In this document: one piece after another, positions 33,344 through 42,479 of the stretch
How positions within the stretch are numbered: the first letter of the stretch is position 1
How the letters are laid out: every line of letters starts with the position of its first letter
Assembly: GCA_039583875.1 (NCBI GenBank)
Contig: CM077158.1
Span: forward strand, 124,741,900-124,805,899
Direction: 5' to 3'
Source of the DNA: Platanthera guangdongensis
Taxonomy: Eukaryota; Streptophyta; Magnoliopsida; Asparagales; Orchidaceae
Length of the DNA: 64,000 nt
Made by a program: the position numbers and the translations under genes
Notes under the pieces: generated by a model
Database searches by the model: none
What the model was told of the DNA's origin: nothing
What the model saw: only the letters and a program-made list of their open reading frames with translations

Positions 33344-33890
33344 GATTCAGTTTATTTGAATCTAAGTGTAGGGCACTTTGTGCCCGAGGTAGGTGACTAA
33401 TTAGTCACTGAGGTAGGTGCCCTGCTGGGGTACTGAGGTAGGATCCAAGTGTGGATCTGAGTTGTAGGGCTTAATTGCCTGAGGTAGGAGAGTGCTGCTC
33501 TCTGAGGAAGGATCCAAGTGTGGATCTGAGGTTGGGATGTCCTCCAAGCCTTAGTGTAGGGTCTTGTGCCTGAGGTATTGGACTGGAGAGTCACTGAGTT
33601 GTAGGTGACAAGTGTGTCACTGAGTTGTATGCCTTGGAGGAGGCTGAGATGTAGGTACCTGAAAGGGTACTAAGCTGTAGGAGTGCTGCAGCACTCTGAG
33701 AGTTGGGTTGTATGCCTGAAGCTGTATGGCTGAAGAGCCTGAGTTGTAGTCCTTAGAAATAAGGCTAAGGTAGGTGATCAGTGAATCACTGAGCTGTAGG
33801 AGCCCTGTAGGGCTCTGAGGTAGGAACCCTTGTGGTTCTGAGTTTGGATTATGTGAAGAATCTGTGTTATAGGCTGAGGGCCTGAGGTGT
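33344..33890 (+). repeat. Mini-hairpin array in E7 5' LTR
   Basis: About 20 consecutive short inverted repeats of 11 to 17 bases are separated by a near-constant linker. Stem units include GTGACTAATTAGTCAC, GATCCAAGTGTGGATC, GAGAGTGCTGCTCTC, GTGACAAGTGTGTCAC, GAGTGCTGCAGCACTC and GAGCCCTGTAGGGCTC. Linkers are TGAGGTAG, TGAGTTGTAG or TGAGCTGTAG. The stems differ in sequence but most still pair. The array lies downstream of the TATA box, so it should be part of the RNA leader. Confidence 0.85.
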
Positions 33891-34151
33891 AAGATTTGAG
33901 GAGCATATTGGTGGAGTTTATGCCTAGTCCAACAAATCAGTTTGATCGGTGGGAGGGAAAGTGGATGTACCCAATTGGGGAACCACTATAAATCTTTGTG
34001 TTTGCTGTGTTTCTTGTTTTCTTTCTTATTGCAGGATCTAAGGACAAGCTCTGGATAGCTTAATTTTAAAATAGCAAAAGAATTAAGAAACTTCAAAGAC
34101 CTATTCACCCCCCTCTAGGTGATTAGCTAACCTTGAGTTAAATAAATTTCC

Positions 34152-35573
34152 AGACCAGATGGACACAATGTCATTCGAGTTAAGTGGATTTTCAGAGATA
34201 AACTTGATGAAAATGAAATTGTAATAAAGAATAAAGCTAGACTAGTGGCCAAAGGTTATAGACAGGAAGAGGGAATTGATTATGATCAAACTTTTGCCCT
34301 AGTTGGAATGTTGGAAGTAATCAGACTGTTCCTTGCCTTTGCAGCCTTCCAAGGATTTAAGGTATTCCAGATGGATGTCAAGTCTACCTTCCTGAATGGA
34401 GACTTGAAGGAAGTGGTTTATGTAGACCAGCCTCCAGGTTTTAAAGAATCTAACTCTCCTAATGATGTATATAGACTTAGGAAAGCTCTTTATGGGCTCA
34501 AGCAAGCCCCAAGAGCATGGTATGAGACATTGTCTACCTTCCTTATTGAGAACAAATTCTCAAGGGGGAAGATAGACAAGACTCTACTCCTAAGGGAATC
34601 TAAGGGCAAGATCATCCTAGTCCAGATTTATGTTGATGACATAATATTTGGCTCTACTGATGACAACCTATGTAGGAAGTTTGCAAAACTTATACAGGGG
34701 AAGTTTGAGATGAGTAGTATGGGTGAACTGAAATTTTTCTTGGTACTCCAAGTAAAGTAGACTGAAGATGGCCTATCCATATCCCAGCCAAAGTTCACTA
34801 GGGAGATAATCATGAAATATGGCATTGAGAATGCTTCAACCATAAGAACTCCCATGAGCTCAAATATGGCTTTAGGCAAAGATGATCCAAGGAAGCATGT
34901 GGATCAAACTCTGTATAGAGGTATAGTTGGCTCTCTTCTCTACCTCACTACAAGTAGGCCTGACATTATGTATGCAACATGTCTCTGTGCTAGGTATCAG
35001 GCCTGCCCTAAACAGTCTCACTATATTGCTGTGAAAAGAATCTTGAGATATCTTAAGGGCACCACAAATCTTGGCCTATGGTGCCCCAAGAATGGGCAAT
35101 TTGAATTAACAGGATATTCAGATGAAGATTTTACAGGCTGCAAGGAGGACAGGAAGAGCACTTCAGGCTCCTGTCAATTTTTAGGTGGAAGGCTTGTCTC
35201 TTCGAGCAGCAAGAAACAAACAAGTCTTGAAATATCAACAACAGAGTCAAAGTATATTTTAGCTGGAAGCTGCTGTGCTCAGTTGCTGTGGATCCAACAT
35301 CAACTTCAGGACTACAATATTCAGATAAGTAGAACTCCACTCTTTTGTGATTCTACTAATACAATTTCTATAACTAGGAATCCTGTCTCCCATAGCAGGA
35401 CTAAGCATATAGAAATTAGGTATCATTTCATTAGAGAACATGTGGAAAGTGAAGACATCTCCCTTGAATTTGTCTCCAAAGATAAGCAAGTCGCTGATAT
35501 CTTCACTAAGCCACTAGATGAAGCCAAGTTCTACATCTTCAAATTTGAATTAGGTATGTTGAATCTTGTGTAG
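34152..35573 (+). pseudogene. pol: E7 reverse transcriptase and RNase H, one stop
   Basis: One continuous frame of about 474 codons is interrupted by a single TAG at 34758-34760 (after FFLVLQVK, where a glutamine is usual). Motifs: [71 protein letters not shown] and catalytic YVDDIIFGS at 34629. RNase H: DRKSTSGSCQFLGG, TTESKYILAGSCCAQLLW, FCDSTNTISITRNPV, RTKHIEIRYHFIREHV and KQVADIFTKPLDEAKF, ending at 35573. The domain is remarkably intact given that everything upstream is gone. It has no start codon of its own next to the LTR. Confidence 0.92.
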
Positions 35574-35984
35574 CTTCAATTCTCTCTTCTACCATATGAT
35601 GCACTATTTATTTTGAGGATAGAACATGCTCTTCATCCAGATTATCAAGATAGTGTGCAACTGTTGAGGGGAAGCTAGCCCAACAACTGAACTGGATTCA
35701 GTCACAGTGGGAAATTCTACTCCAGACAGATAGGGGGAGAAAAACCCCTCAGTATGCTCCCTATTGCAGAAGTCAAAAAGGGGGAGGATAGAAGTCATGG
35801 GTTGAGAAGAACAGACAAGTAGAACTGTAGGATGACATCATGCTAGAGGGAGTAAGTAATTCTCCACAGGCTGGAGAAATATGGTAACATTTACACACTC
35901 TACTAATGTTAATTTTTATCTATGATGAATATGCTATGTTATCAATGACCTGTAGTGTTTTGACTGCTTCAAATAGGGGGAGAT
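35574..35984 (+). other. E7 3' untranslated region and polypurine tract
   Basis: No coding signal. It ends in the tract AAATAGGGGGAGAT next to the LTR start TGTTGGG. A second purine run, ATAGGGGGAGAAAA, lies near 35730. Confidence 0.8.
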
Positions 35985-36552
35985 TGTTGGGTCTATTGAT
36001 CCCAATATCCCAGATTTATAAGCTGTCAAATGGGTCAATGACATACACACATAATGTACTTGATGTGTGTCTAGTTTATTCATGCAATTAGTCCACGATT
36101 GGACAGGTGAAGAAAAAATGAGTTTGGTAGTAAAATAAAAATTCATCGAGCTACGCTTGAGGTTCGTCGAGCTTAGATCGCTGGTCGTCAAGCTCAACTA
36201 AACATTCCTTGGGATAAGCTCAAGAGCTCAGGTTTCAAAGTGCATCAAGCTTAGCTTGGAGTTCGTCGAACTCAGTTTGCAATTTGTCGAGCCCAGCTTA
36301 CAAATCATCAAACTCATCTCAACACTTGTTAAGCTAAAGCCTGAAAAATCAACTAATTCAAAAAGAACTAAGACCGCTAAGAATATCAGAGTTCTTCGAG
36401 CTCAGCACACAGATTGTCGAACGCAGCTAAAGCCAGAAAAACTAAGGCAAAAAACGCTGAGACAGCTGAGATAGCTGAGAAGAAGGCATTTAGACCACTG
36501 AGACAGCTGAGATAGCAGATAAGAAGGCATTGATAGCGCTGAGATAGCTGAG

Positions 36553-36725
36553 ACAAAACTAGCTGGATTTCTATAAGTCCAGAAGCGTTGAGTGAAGTAT
36601 GTTCACTCAATGCTTCTAATGAAGAATGAAGCACAGAGACAAAACTAGCTGGATTTCTCTAAGTCCAGAAGCGTTGAGTGAAGCAGGTTCACTCAACGCT
36701 TGTAATAAAGAAGGAAGTGCTGAGA
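36553..36725. repeat. 86-bp tandem duplication in E7 U3
   Basis: Two copies start at 36553 and 36639 with ACAAAACTAGCTGGATTTCT. Each contains the inverted repeat of TTGAGTGAA with TTCACTCAA. Confidence 0.85.
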
Positions 36726-37182
36726 TAGTTAAGATGAAATCCGCTGAGATAGAAGATTGTCTCAGCTGTGAAGCAAAGACCGCTGAGACAGAAACCGCTG
36801 AGACAAAGACTTGTCTCAGTTGATAAGATGAAAGCATTGAGACAAAGGCCTGTAAGAGTTGTTAAGAAGAAACTGATGAGACCGCTGAGACAGAACCACT
36901 GTGACAAATCCAAAGAAAATTCACAAGTCCAAAAGCGCTGAGAGTTAAGACAAATGGTGTTGAGTGACCTAACATCACTCAACGCTTCATGGATTTCTGG
37001 AATATTTTCTAAGTCCAGATGGTAATGACCTTTGCTGACATCATCAAAGTCAACTTATATATAGACGTTGCGTGAAAGCTGTAGTAGCGGCGAAAGATGC
37101 CTTGTCCTTTTCTGAAGAAGGTGGGGCTCACCAAACCTTCGCTGGGTCAACATACAAGTGTACCGTTGATTCAAATCTACGC

Positions 37183-37192
37183 ATATAAAAGG
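37183..37192 (+). promoter_or_regulatory. TATA box of E7 3' LTR
   Basis: ATATAAAAGG, identical to the 5' LTR box. Confidence 0.75.
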
Positions 37193-37597
37193 GGAAAAGA
37201 AAAGGGATTAGGGCAACAAATGAAATAGATTAAACGAAAAAGGAACAAACGCAAAAAATACAGAAAGAAATCAAAAGGCAGCTGGACATCATCTTCACCA
37301 CCAAGCCTGAAAGCTAAAGTCCAACAGAGATAGCTGCTAAGGCAAAGGAAGTTAGTTGAAGCTCTTCAAGCTCAACAAGATAGTTCTTTTCAAAACAGAA
37401 AAGCTGATTCATCCATTCAGCAAGCTGGTTGCTGCTCATCTTTGCAGTAGAAAAGAGTTAGCTGTAGAAGAGGACTATTTCCTTCTACAGCAAGTATGCT
37501 GAACTGATATCTGATCAGTCCAGCAAGGTAGACTCAGAGATTTATCTCTGAGTCAGTTTATTATTTTATTAATTATTCTATATACTTTTCTTGAAAG

Positions 37598-38022
37598 ATT
37601 CAGTTTATCTGAATCTGAGTGTAGGGAACTTTGTGCTTGAGGTAGGTAACTAATTAGTCACTGCGGTAGGTGCCCTATTGGGGTACTGAGGTAGGATCCA
37701 AGTGTGGATCCGAGCTGTAGGGCTTAATTACCTGAGGTAGGAGAGTGCTGCTCTCTGAGGTAGGATCCAAGTGTGGATCTGAGGTTAGGCTGTCCTCCCA
37801 TCCTGAGTGTAGGGCCTTGTTCCTGAGGTAGGTGACTGGCGAGTCACTGAGCTGTAGGTGACAAGTGTGTCACTGAGTTGTAGGCCTTGGAGGAGGCTGA
37901 GTTATAGCTACCTGAAAGGGTGTTGAGTTGTAGGAGTGTTGTAGCACTCTGAGAGTAGGGCTGTGTGCCTGAAGCTGTAGGGCTGAACAACCTGAGTTGT
38001 AGGCCTTAGAAATAAGGCTGAG
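37598..38022 (+). repeat. Mini-hairpin array in E7 3' LTR
   Basis: Same series of units as in the 5' LTR, in the same order. A few stems are broken by substitutions (for example GTAACTAATTAGTCAC). The last five or so units are missing, because E8 starts after AAGGCTGAG. Confidence 0.85.
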
Positions 38023-38350
38023 TGTTGGGTATTGTATCCACATTAACCCAGATTTGATGAAGTCACCCTTGAACTAAGATGAATAAAGTTGTATTTGATG
38101 TCTTGTTTTCGTTATGTGTTTGCGGGATTATATTGGCAAGTGTAGACCAATGTCAGTCTACAATGGGTCACCAAACACAGAGCCATACAATATTATCCCT
38201 CATTGTGTGATCCATGGTGTTGACTCATGTGTAGCCTCTCTATTAGGATACACTCCATATTCAAGCACTAGAACTGTATGGAGAAAGACTTGTTGCTAAA
38301 TTCACTAAAGAAGAGAAAATTCTGTTGAAGGAATTTTTGCTAAGTAGTTT

Positions 38351-39073
38351 ACTCGAGTAGATACTTACATACTCAAGTGAAATACTTAGTCAATACTCGA
38401 GTAAGACTATCTGCACTCGAGTAATAGAATTAGCTCTCAAGTAGTCATATTATAGCTCTCGAGTAGCTAAGTCAATTACTCGAGTAGATCCTTTCTCATT
38501 CTCGAGTTAACAGAATTTCCTCTCCAGAAAATTTTTTAAGTGATTTACTCGAGTAGTCATATAAGTACTCGAGTACTCTAATCTTTTGTCTCGAGTTACA
38601 GAAGACTGGATTTCATGTAATTTTACTTCACTCGAGTAGTCAAGTTCATGTACTCGAGTAGTCAATCTACTACTCGAGTAGTCCAGGTTTAATACTCGAT
38701 TGACATGCTTTTCATCCCTCAGAATTTTTCTAAGTCCATTAACCGAGTAACTATATCTATATACTCGAGTAGTTTATCTTCTCTCGAGTAGTACAGTTTC
38801 ACTACTCGAGTTACCCAGTTTCTTCTCCCAGAAATTATTCTAAGTCTTTGACTCGAGTAGTTATTCTACCTCTCGAGTAGTTAATTTCTCTTCACTCGAG
38901 TAGTACTTCTTGTACTCGAGTAGTTAAACTCCACATCTCGAGTAACTATATTAGCACTCGAGTAAGCATCTTTGTACTCGAGTAGCTGCTCATCATTTCT
39001 GGATTTTCTCCAAGTTATCTACCCGAGTTGTTCTCTTCTATTCACTCGAGTAATCTTATATAGTACTCGAGTA
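38351..39073. repeat. CTCGAG palindrome array in E8 U3
   Basis: 24 exact CTCGAG sites occur in about 720 bases, many as TACTCGAGTAG. Spacing is mostly 15 to 35 bases, with gaps where the site is mutated. A second motif of the form CCAGAAATTTTTCTAAGT recurs near 38522, 38717, 38827 and 38998, so the array is built of larger units, each with several CTCGAG sites. Confidence 0.9.
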
Positions 39074-39214
39074 GGTAAACATTCACACGAGTATTTCAGT
39101 CATTTTTTTTCAGAAAAATCGTTAAGTCCGGATTTGACGGAAATTTCAAATGTCGTGACGTGATTGGTCCACGTGGACGTCATTAATATTAATTATGACT
39201 GTTAGGGAAGATCT

Positions 39215-39223
39215 TATATAAGG
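39215..39223 (+). promoter_or_regulatory. TATA box of E8 LTR
   Basis: TATATAAGG, about 140 bases after the last CTCGAG site. Confidence 0.72.
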
Positions 39224-39587
39224 TCTTGTCAAAACTGACAAACCCTAACAAGTGCTGTCAAGTTTATTCTAAGTTATTCTAAATCTTATTCTCTCTATAA
39301 ACGAAAGCCGCCGCCGCCGACCTTCATCGCGCATATTCGGCTAGAGTTTTCGATCCAGAAGATTCAGATCAAGAAGATTCACAAATCGAGATTGTCTTTC
39401 AATTCTTCATCATCTATCTGATCGTGTGAAGACCAGAAATTTCAGATCTAGCTTTAGCCGATATTCTTCTTCAACATCTCTAATAGAGCCGTAAAGATCA
39501 AATAAGAAGATTCAGGCCGACTATTTCCAGATCTGAGAAAGTTTTACTGTTTGTATTTTTATATACTTTCAATTTCATTCTTTTAGG

Positions 39588-39745
39588 AGATTTCTCTCCG
39601 AGTGTATGAGCTTTTTTACTCCGTGTTGTAGGAAGCATTATGTTCCGAGTGTAGATCCGTGTTGTGGATCGAGATTGTAGGAACTTTGTTCGAGACGTAG
39701 GATTGGTTTTCAATCCGAGATAGTGGAGTAGCCGAGTCTTGTTCT
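39588..39745 (+). repeat. Short mini-hairpin array in E8 LTR
   Basis: About six units with linkers of the form GAGTGTAG, GAGATTGTAG or GAGACGTAG. Stems include GAGATTTCTCTC, GATCCGTGTTGTGGATC, GAACTTTGTTC and GATTGGTTTTCAATC. The stem sequences differ from those in E7. Confidence 0.78.
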
Positions 39746-39932
39746 TTGCTATATCGGTGAGGGAAAGTGGATGTACCCAAGAATTGAGAACCACTATAAA
39801 TTTTTTGTCGTCTGTGATTGCTTGGTTGATAATTGTGTGCATAGATCTCTAAACTTTTATTCCGCAATAAGATGCACAACTCACCTATTCATGCCCCTAT
39901 AGGTGATTTAGGTAGACAACTGAACTCTTTCA

Positions 39933-39950
39933 ATTAGTATCAGAACCAGG
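39933..39950 (+). other. E8 primer binding site
   Basis: ATTAGTATCAGAACCAGG directly follows the LTR. It is the initiator-methionine type (TGGTATCAGAGC) with changes. Confidence 0.7.
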
Positions 39951-39973
39951 TTGATCAATAAAAGGTTAACACC

Positions 39974-40538
39974 TTGATCAGATTTGACGAGTTATCTTTT
40001 GAGAATTTTCCAAGCATGGACAAGGCTAAAGATTTTGCCAAGCTTCCATTGTACACCAAGAATAACTTTTTTATGTGGAAAGAAAGAATCAGATTTTTCA
40101 TGGAAGCTGTCGATCCATGGATCTTCATGATAGTTGAAGAAGGTCCTTACATTCCCATGACTATCTCCACAATATATCCTACAAAGAAAGTTCCAAAGAA
40201 ATTGATGGATCTAGACAAAGGCGAGATTTCACTTGTGTCTTTAGATAAGAAGGCCAAAAATATAATAGCAAGTGCAGTCGATGACTCCATGCTACAGAAC
40301 TTGATCCACTACCAGTCTGTCAAGGAGATGTGGCAGTCCCTAGTCACTTTGATGGAAGGTATAGAAGAAGTTAGGGATAATAGAAGATCCCTTCTGAACC
40401 AGAAGTATGAAGCCTTCTGACAAGGACACAAGGAAACCATTACTGAAACTTTTGATGACTTCTTCAAGATAGTTAATGGCCTAAGGGTTGTTAAAATTCA
40501 ACAACCTGGCACTACTACCACGTTGAATTTTCTCCAGG
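39974..40538 (+). pseudogene. gag: E8 gag, N-terminal part
   Basis: The frame starts at ATG 39974 and is open for 148 codons to a TGA at 40418. It then continues in the same frame (GHKETITETFDDFFKIVNGL, then TTTTLNFLQ) to the E9 junction. The capsid-type text KLPLYTKNNFFMWKERIRFF, MLQNLIHYQSVKEMWQSL and RRSLLNQKYEAF fits copia gag. Apart from that one stop I see no damage up to the truncation. Confidence 0.85.
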
Positions 40539-41812
40539 TGGTCAGCAGGATAGCCTAAAGCCAAATTAATATTCTCATAACTATCCAGTTCACACCATGA
40601 TCACGCGGAAACTTCCCTGGACCTTGAAGTGAGCAGGGGTTTTCTCAACTGAAGTCAATCAACCAGCAAACACATGCAGCAGAAGCGTCTTTATTGATTC
40701 ACAACCAACTTCTCTACACAGCGAGACATGCTTCACCAACCACACCCAAGGGAAAGCAGAGACTACAAAAATAAGACAAGAGAAACAAGTCGCGCGGACT
40801 CAACTACAAGCCGCCAGTCTACTACTGTGGAGTCTGCTCAGTCCGCCAGGTCGCCAGACCGCAACCCAAGCCGCGCGGACTACCCCTTATTCCAATGCTT
40901 GCTCTAGCTGCCAATCTGCAAGCTGCCTGACCACGAGGTCGCCTAGCCGCCAGACCGCACAAGCTGCGATGCCGAATATAATGGTTCGCCTGAAGCAGGA
41001 GACTTCTTGAACCCCGAACCAAGTTGCCAAAGAGAAGACCGTCTGGTCGCTATTCGCGACCTCCTGTTTTCCGCCTGTTGCTTAACCGCAGAGTCTGCAC
41101 TGTCTGTGACCGCAATCAGAGCCAAGTCCTGGCTTTCCAGTGCTATCCGCACAACCTGCACAGCACACCAGGTCAACTCAATCAAGCCACGCGGACATCA
41201 AAAGGCAGTCTGTAGTAACCTGTGCGGGCTCAAGTTACTGTTCACTTACGCATGGAGGTTCTCTCGTTCCTGATGTGACAAGGGTCCTATTTATAGGCAC
41301 GATGATGAGTGTGGTCACCGCCCTAGCCGATAGAATTACCGCCATATCCCGCAGCAAGACTTCTCCGCAGTCCGCAGATACAATCCAGTCCGCCGCACCT
41401 GTGCAAGATAGCCAGCCCGCCTAGCTTCTCCAAGGCCGAACTCCAATTTCCAGTCTGCCATGTCTCCAAAGGCCAAGCCAGGACCACCACAGCCGGACTC
41501 CGCAGCAACAGTCCGCTAATCCGCGGACACAACACTTCAGTCCGCCAATCCCGAGCCCACGGCTTTGCTACTAAGGCAGCTGTCTGGCTCAGGCGGACAT
41601 GCTGTTCCAGTCCGCCCATACTATGGACAACACTAGTCTTCATACCCTGCAGAAAACTCCAGTCTGCAAGCCGAGTCCATAGCCGTTACCAAGACACCTT
41701 CCGGACGCAGCGGACTCCAGCTCCAGTTTGCTTACATAGCAAACTTCCAGTCCGCATATACCGCAGACTACAGTCCGCATATCCCAAGTCTACAGCCACG
41801 CCAGCAAACTGA
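40539..41812 (-). repeat. E9: truncated copia LTR related to E16 and E13
   Basis: Its left end, TGGTCAGCAGGATAGCCTAAA, matches the left end of the E16 LTR (61828), and a TATA box lies at the matching place. GTCCGC and GCGCGGACT motifs recur throughout. The right side ends about 450 bases short of E16's length, with no TTCAACA end, and runs into E10. No partner LTR or internal region is attached, so this is a solo or truncated LTR. The left target sequence would be CCAGG. Confidence 0.75.
41286..41297 (-). promoter_or_regulatory. TATA box of E9 LTR
   Basis: CCTATAAATAGG on the minus strand, identical to the boxes of E13 and E16. Confidence 0.75.
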
Positions 41813-42479
41813 TATTATAGAAGTGACGATACCGACGTTGTCGTCAGTTACTGATGTGTGATTTTGAGAAGATTCTAGTTGTAGCTCTTTGGGCAAAGTT
41901 TTATGCACACTGATATTATAGAAGCCTATTGATGCTTCTTTTTGTTGACGTACTTATGGACTTATTACTTATGTGGATTTTGACTTTTGTTTTGTTCTTT
42001 ATGTTGGGTTGGCATGGATGATATTGGTTGTAGCTGGCATGATAGGATTCTTGTGGTACAGGTCGACCCGTGTGTTGGCGCTACCGCATGGCGGCTATTC
42101 TGGGCATAAGACTCCCCTTGGCAATGTCTTGTATTCCAGGAGTGGGGTCTTACAAATTTTATCAGCTTGTAACAATCCTCAACAAAAGAAGTCACAGAAC
42201 ATGGTGCCACCCCCATTCGATTGGTCAGTTTGCTGACAAACTAACATAGTGGAAGCAGTGGTGTGCCCATGTGTAATTGACACTAAGTATGTCCAGTCAT
42301 TACCCTACGTTTAGCGAACCTGACGTTAGTTTTGTACCTTTTTGTGTAAATTCCAACGCGTGTAGAGCCAATAGCGGGCACTTCAGCCCCTTCCGTCCCT
42401 ACCCAGTTCTAATTGTCTGAGTTGTGATATATACTTATAGCGATCTTAGATGCCTTCAGGTCTCAACAGGCCCCTGTGC
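41813..42479 (+). other. E10 leader
   Basis: About 670 bases without coding signal. ACTGATATTATAGAAG occurs twice, at about 41809 and 41909. No clear primer binding site is visible, so the LTR and the first part of the leader are probably lost. Confidence 0.5.

Larger units (their letters stand above)
32496..34151 (+). repeat. E7 5' LTR remnant
   Basis: It aligns with the 3' LTR from about 36745 onward: GTCTCAGCTGTGAAGCAAAGAC, shared blocks around the TATA box, then the hairpin array. It extends past the point where the 3' LTR is cut, so it shows the LTR end: the block GGGAACCACTATAAA-like near 33980 and the CCCCCCTCTAGG end. The 5' part of U3 was displaced by E4. The exact right edge is uncertain. 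Confidence 0.8.
32496..38022 (+). mobile_element. E7: SIRE-like copia element with gag to integrase deleted
   Basis: The layout is a 5' LTR remnant (32496-34151), reverse transcriptase and RNase H, a 0.4-kb 3' untranslated part, polypurine tract, and a 3' LTR (35985-38022). Gag, protease and integrase are absent; the LTR is fused almost directly to reverse transcriptase. IYVDDIIFGST and the LTR end with CCTATTCACCCCCCTCTAGG point to the SIRE lineage. E4 inserted into U3 of the 5' LTR, and E8 cuts the 3' LTR. Confidence 0.88.
35985..38022 (+). repeat. E7 3' LTR, cut by E8
   Basis: It starts TGTTGGGTCTATTGATCCC. U3 holds TTCGTCGAGCTCAG-like repeats (36140-36430), an 86-base tandem duplication around GTTGAGTGAAGCAGG (36553-36725) and repeated GCTGAGACAGCTGAGA. 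A TATA box is at 37183. The hairpin array runs from 37598 and stops at AAGGCTGAG, where E8 begins. Confidence 0.88.
38023..39932 (+). repeat. E8 5' LTR
   Basis: It starts TGTTGGGTATTGTATCCAC and ends CTGAACTCTTTCA. U3 carries the CTCGAG array, then a TATA box. The transcribed part has a short hairpin array (39588-39745) and the block GAGAACCACTATAAATT (39789-39805) shared with other SIRE-like LTRs here. Confidence 0.85.
38023..40538 (+). mobile_element. E8: SIRE-like copia LTR plus gag fragment
   Basis: A 1.9-kb LTR, a degenerate primer binding site and an almost open gag frame that stops abruptly at 40538, where E9 begins. Everything downstream of gag is missing. The insertion lies in the 3' LTR of E7; its left target sequence would be CTGAG (38018-38022). 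Confidence 0.85.

Noticed and set aside
33344..33890. Linker TGAGGTAG equals the start of the animal let-7 microRNA
   Set aside because: Eight bases match by chance often enough, plants lack let-7, and the linker varies between units.
38351..39073. CRISPR-like array (regular palindromic repeats with unique spacers)
   Set aside because: The repeat core is only 6-10 bases, spacing is irregular, the array sits in an LTR with a TATA box, and the rest of the window is plant retrotransposon DNA.
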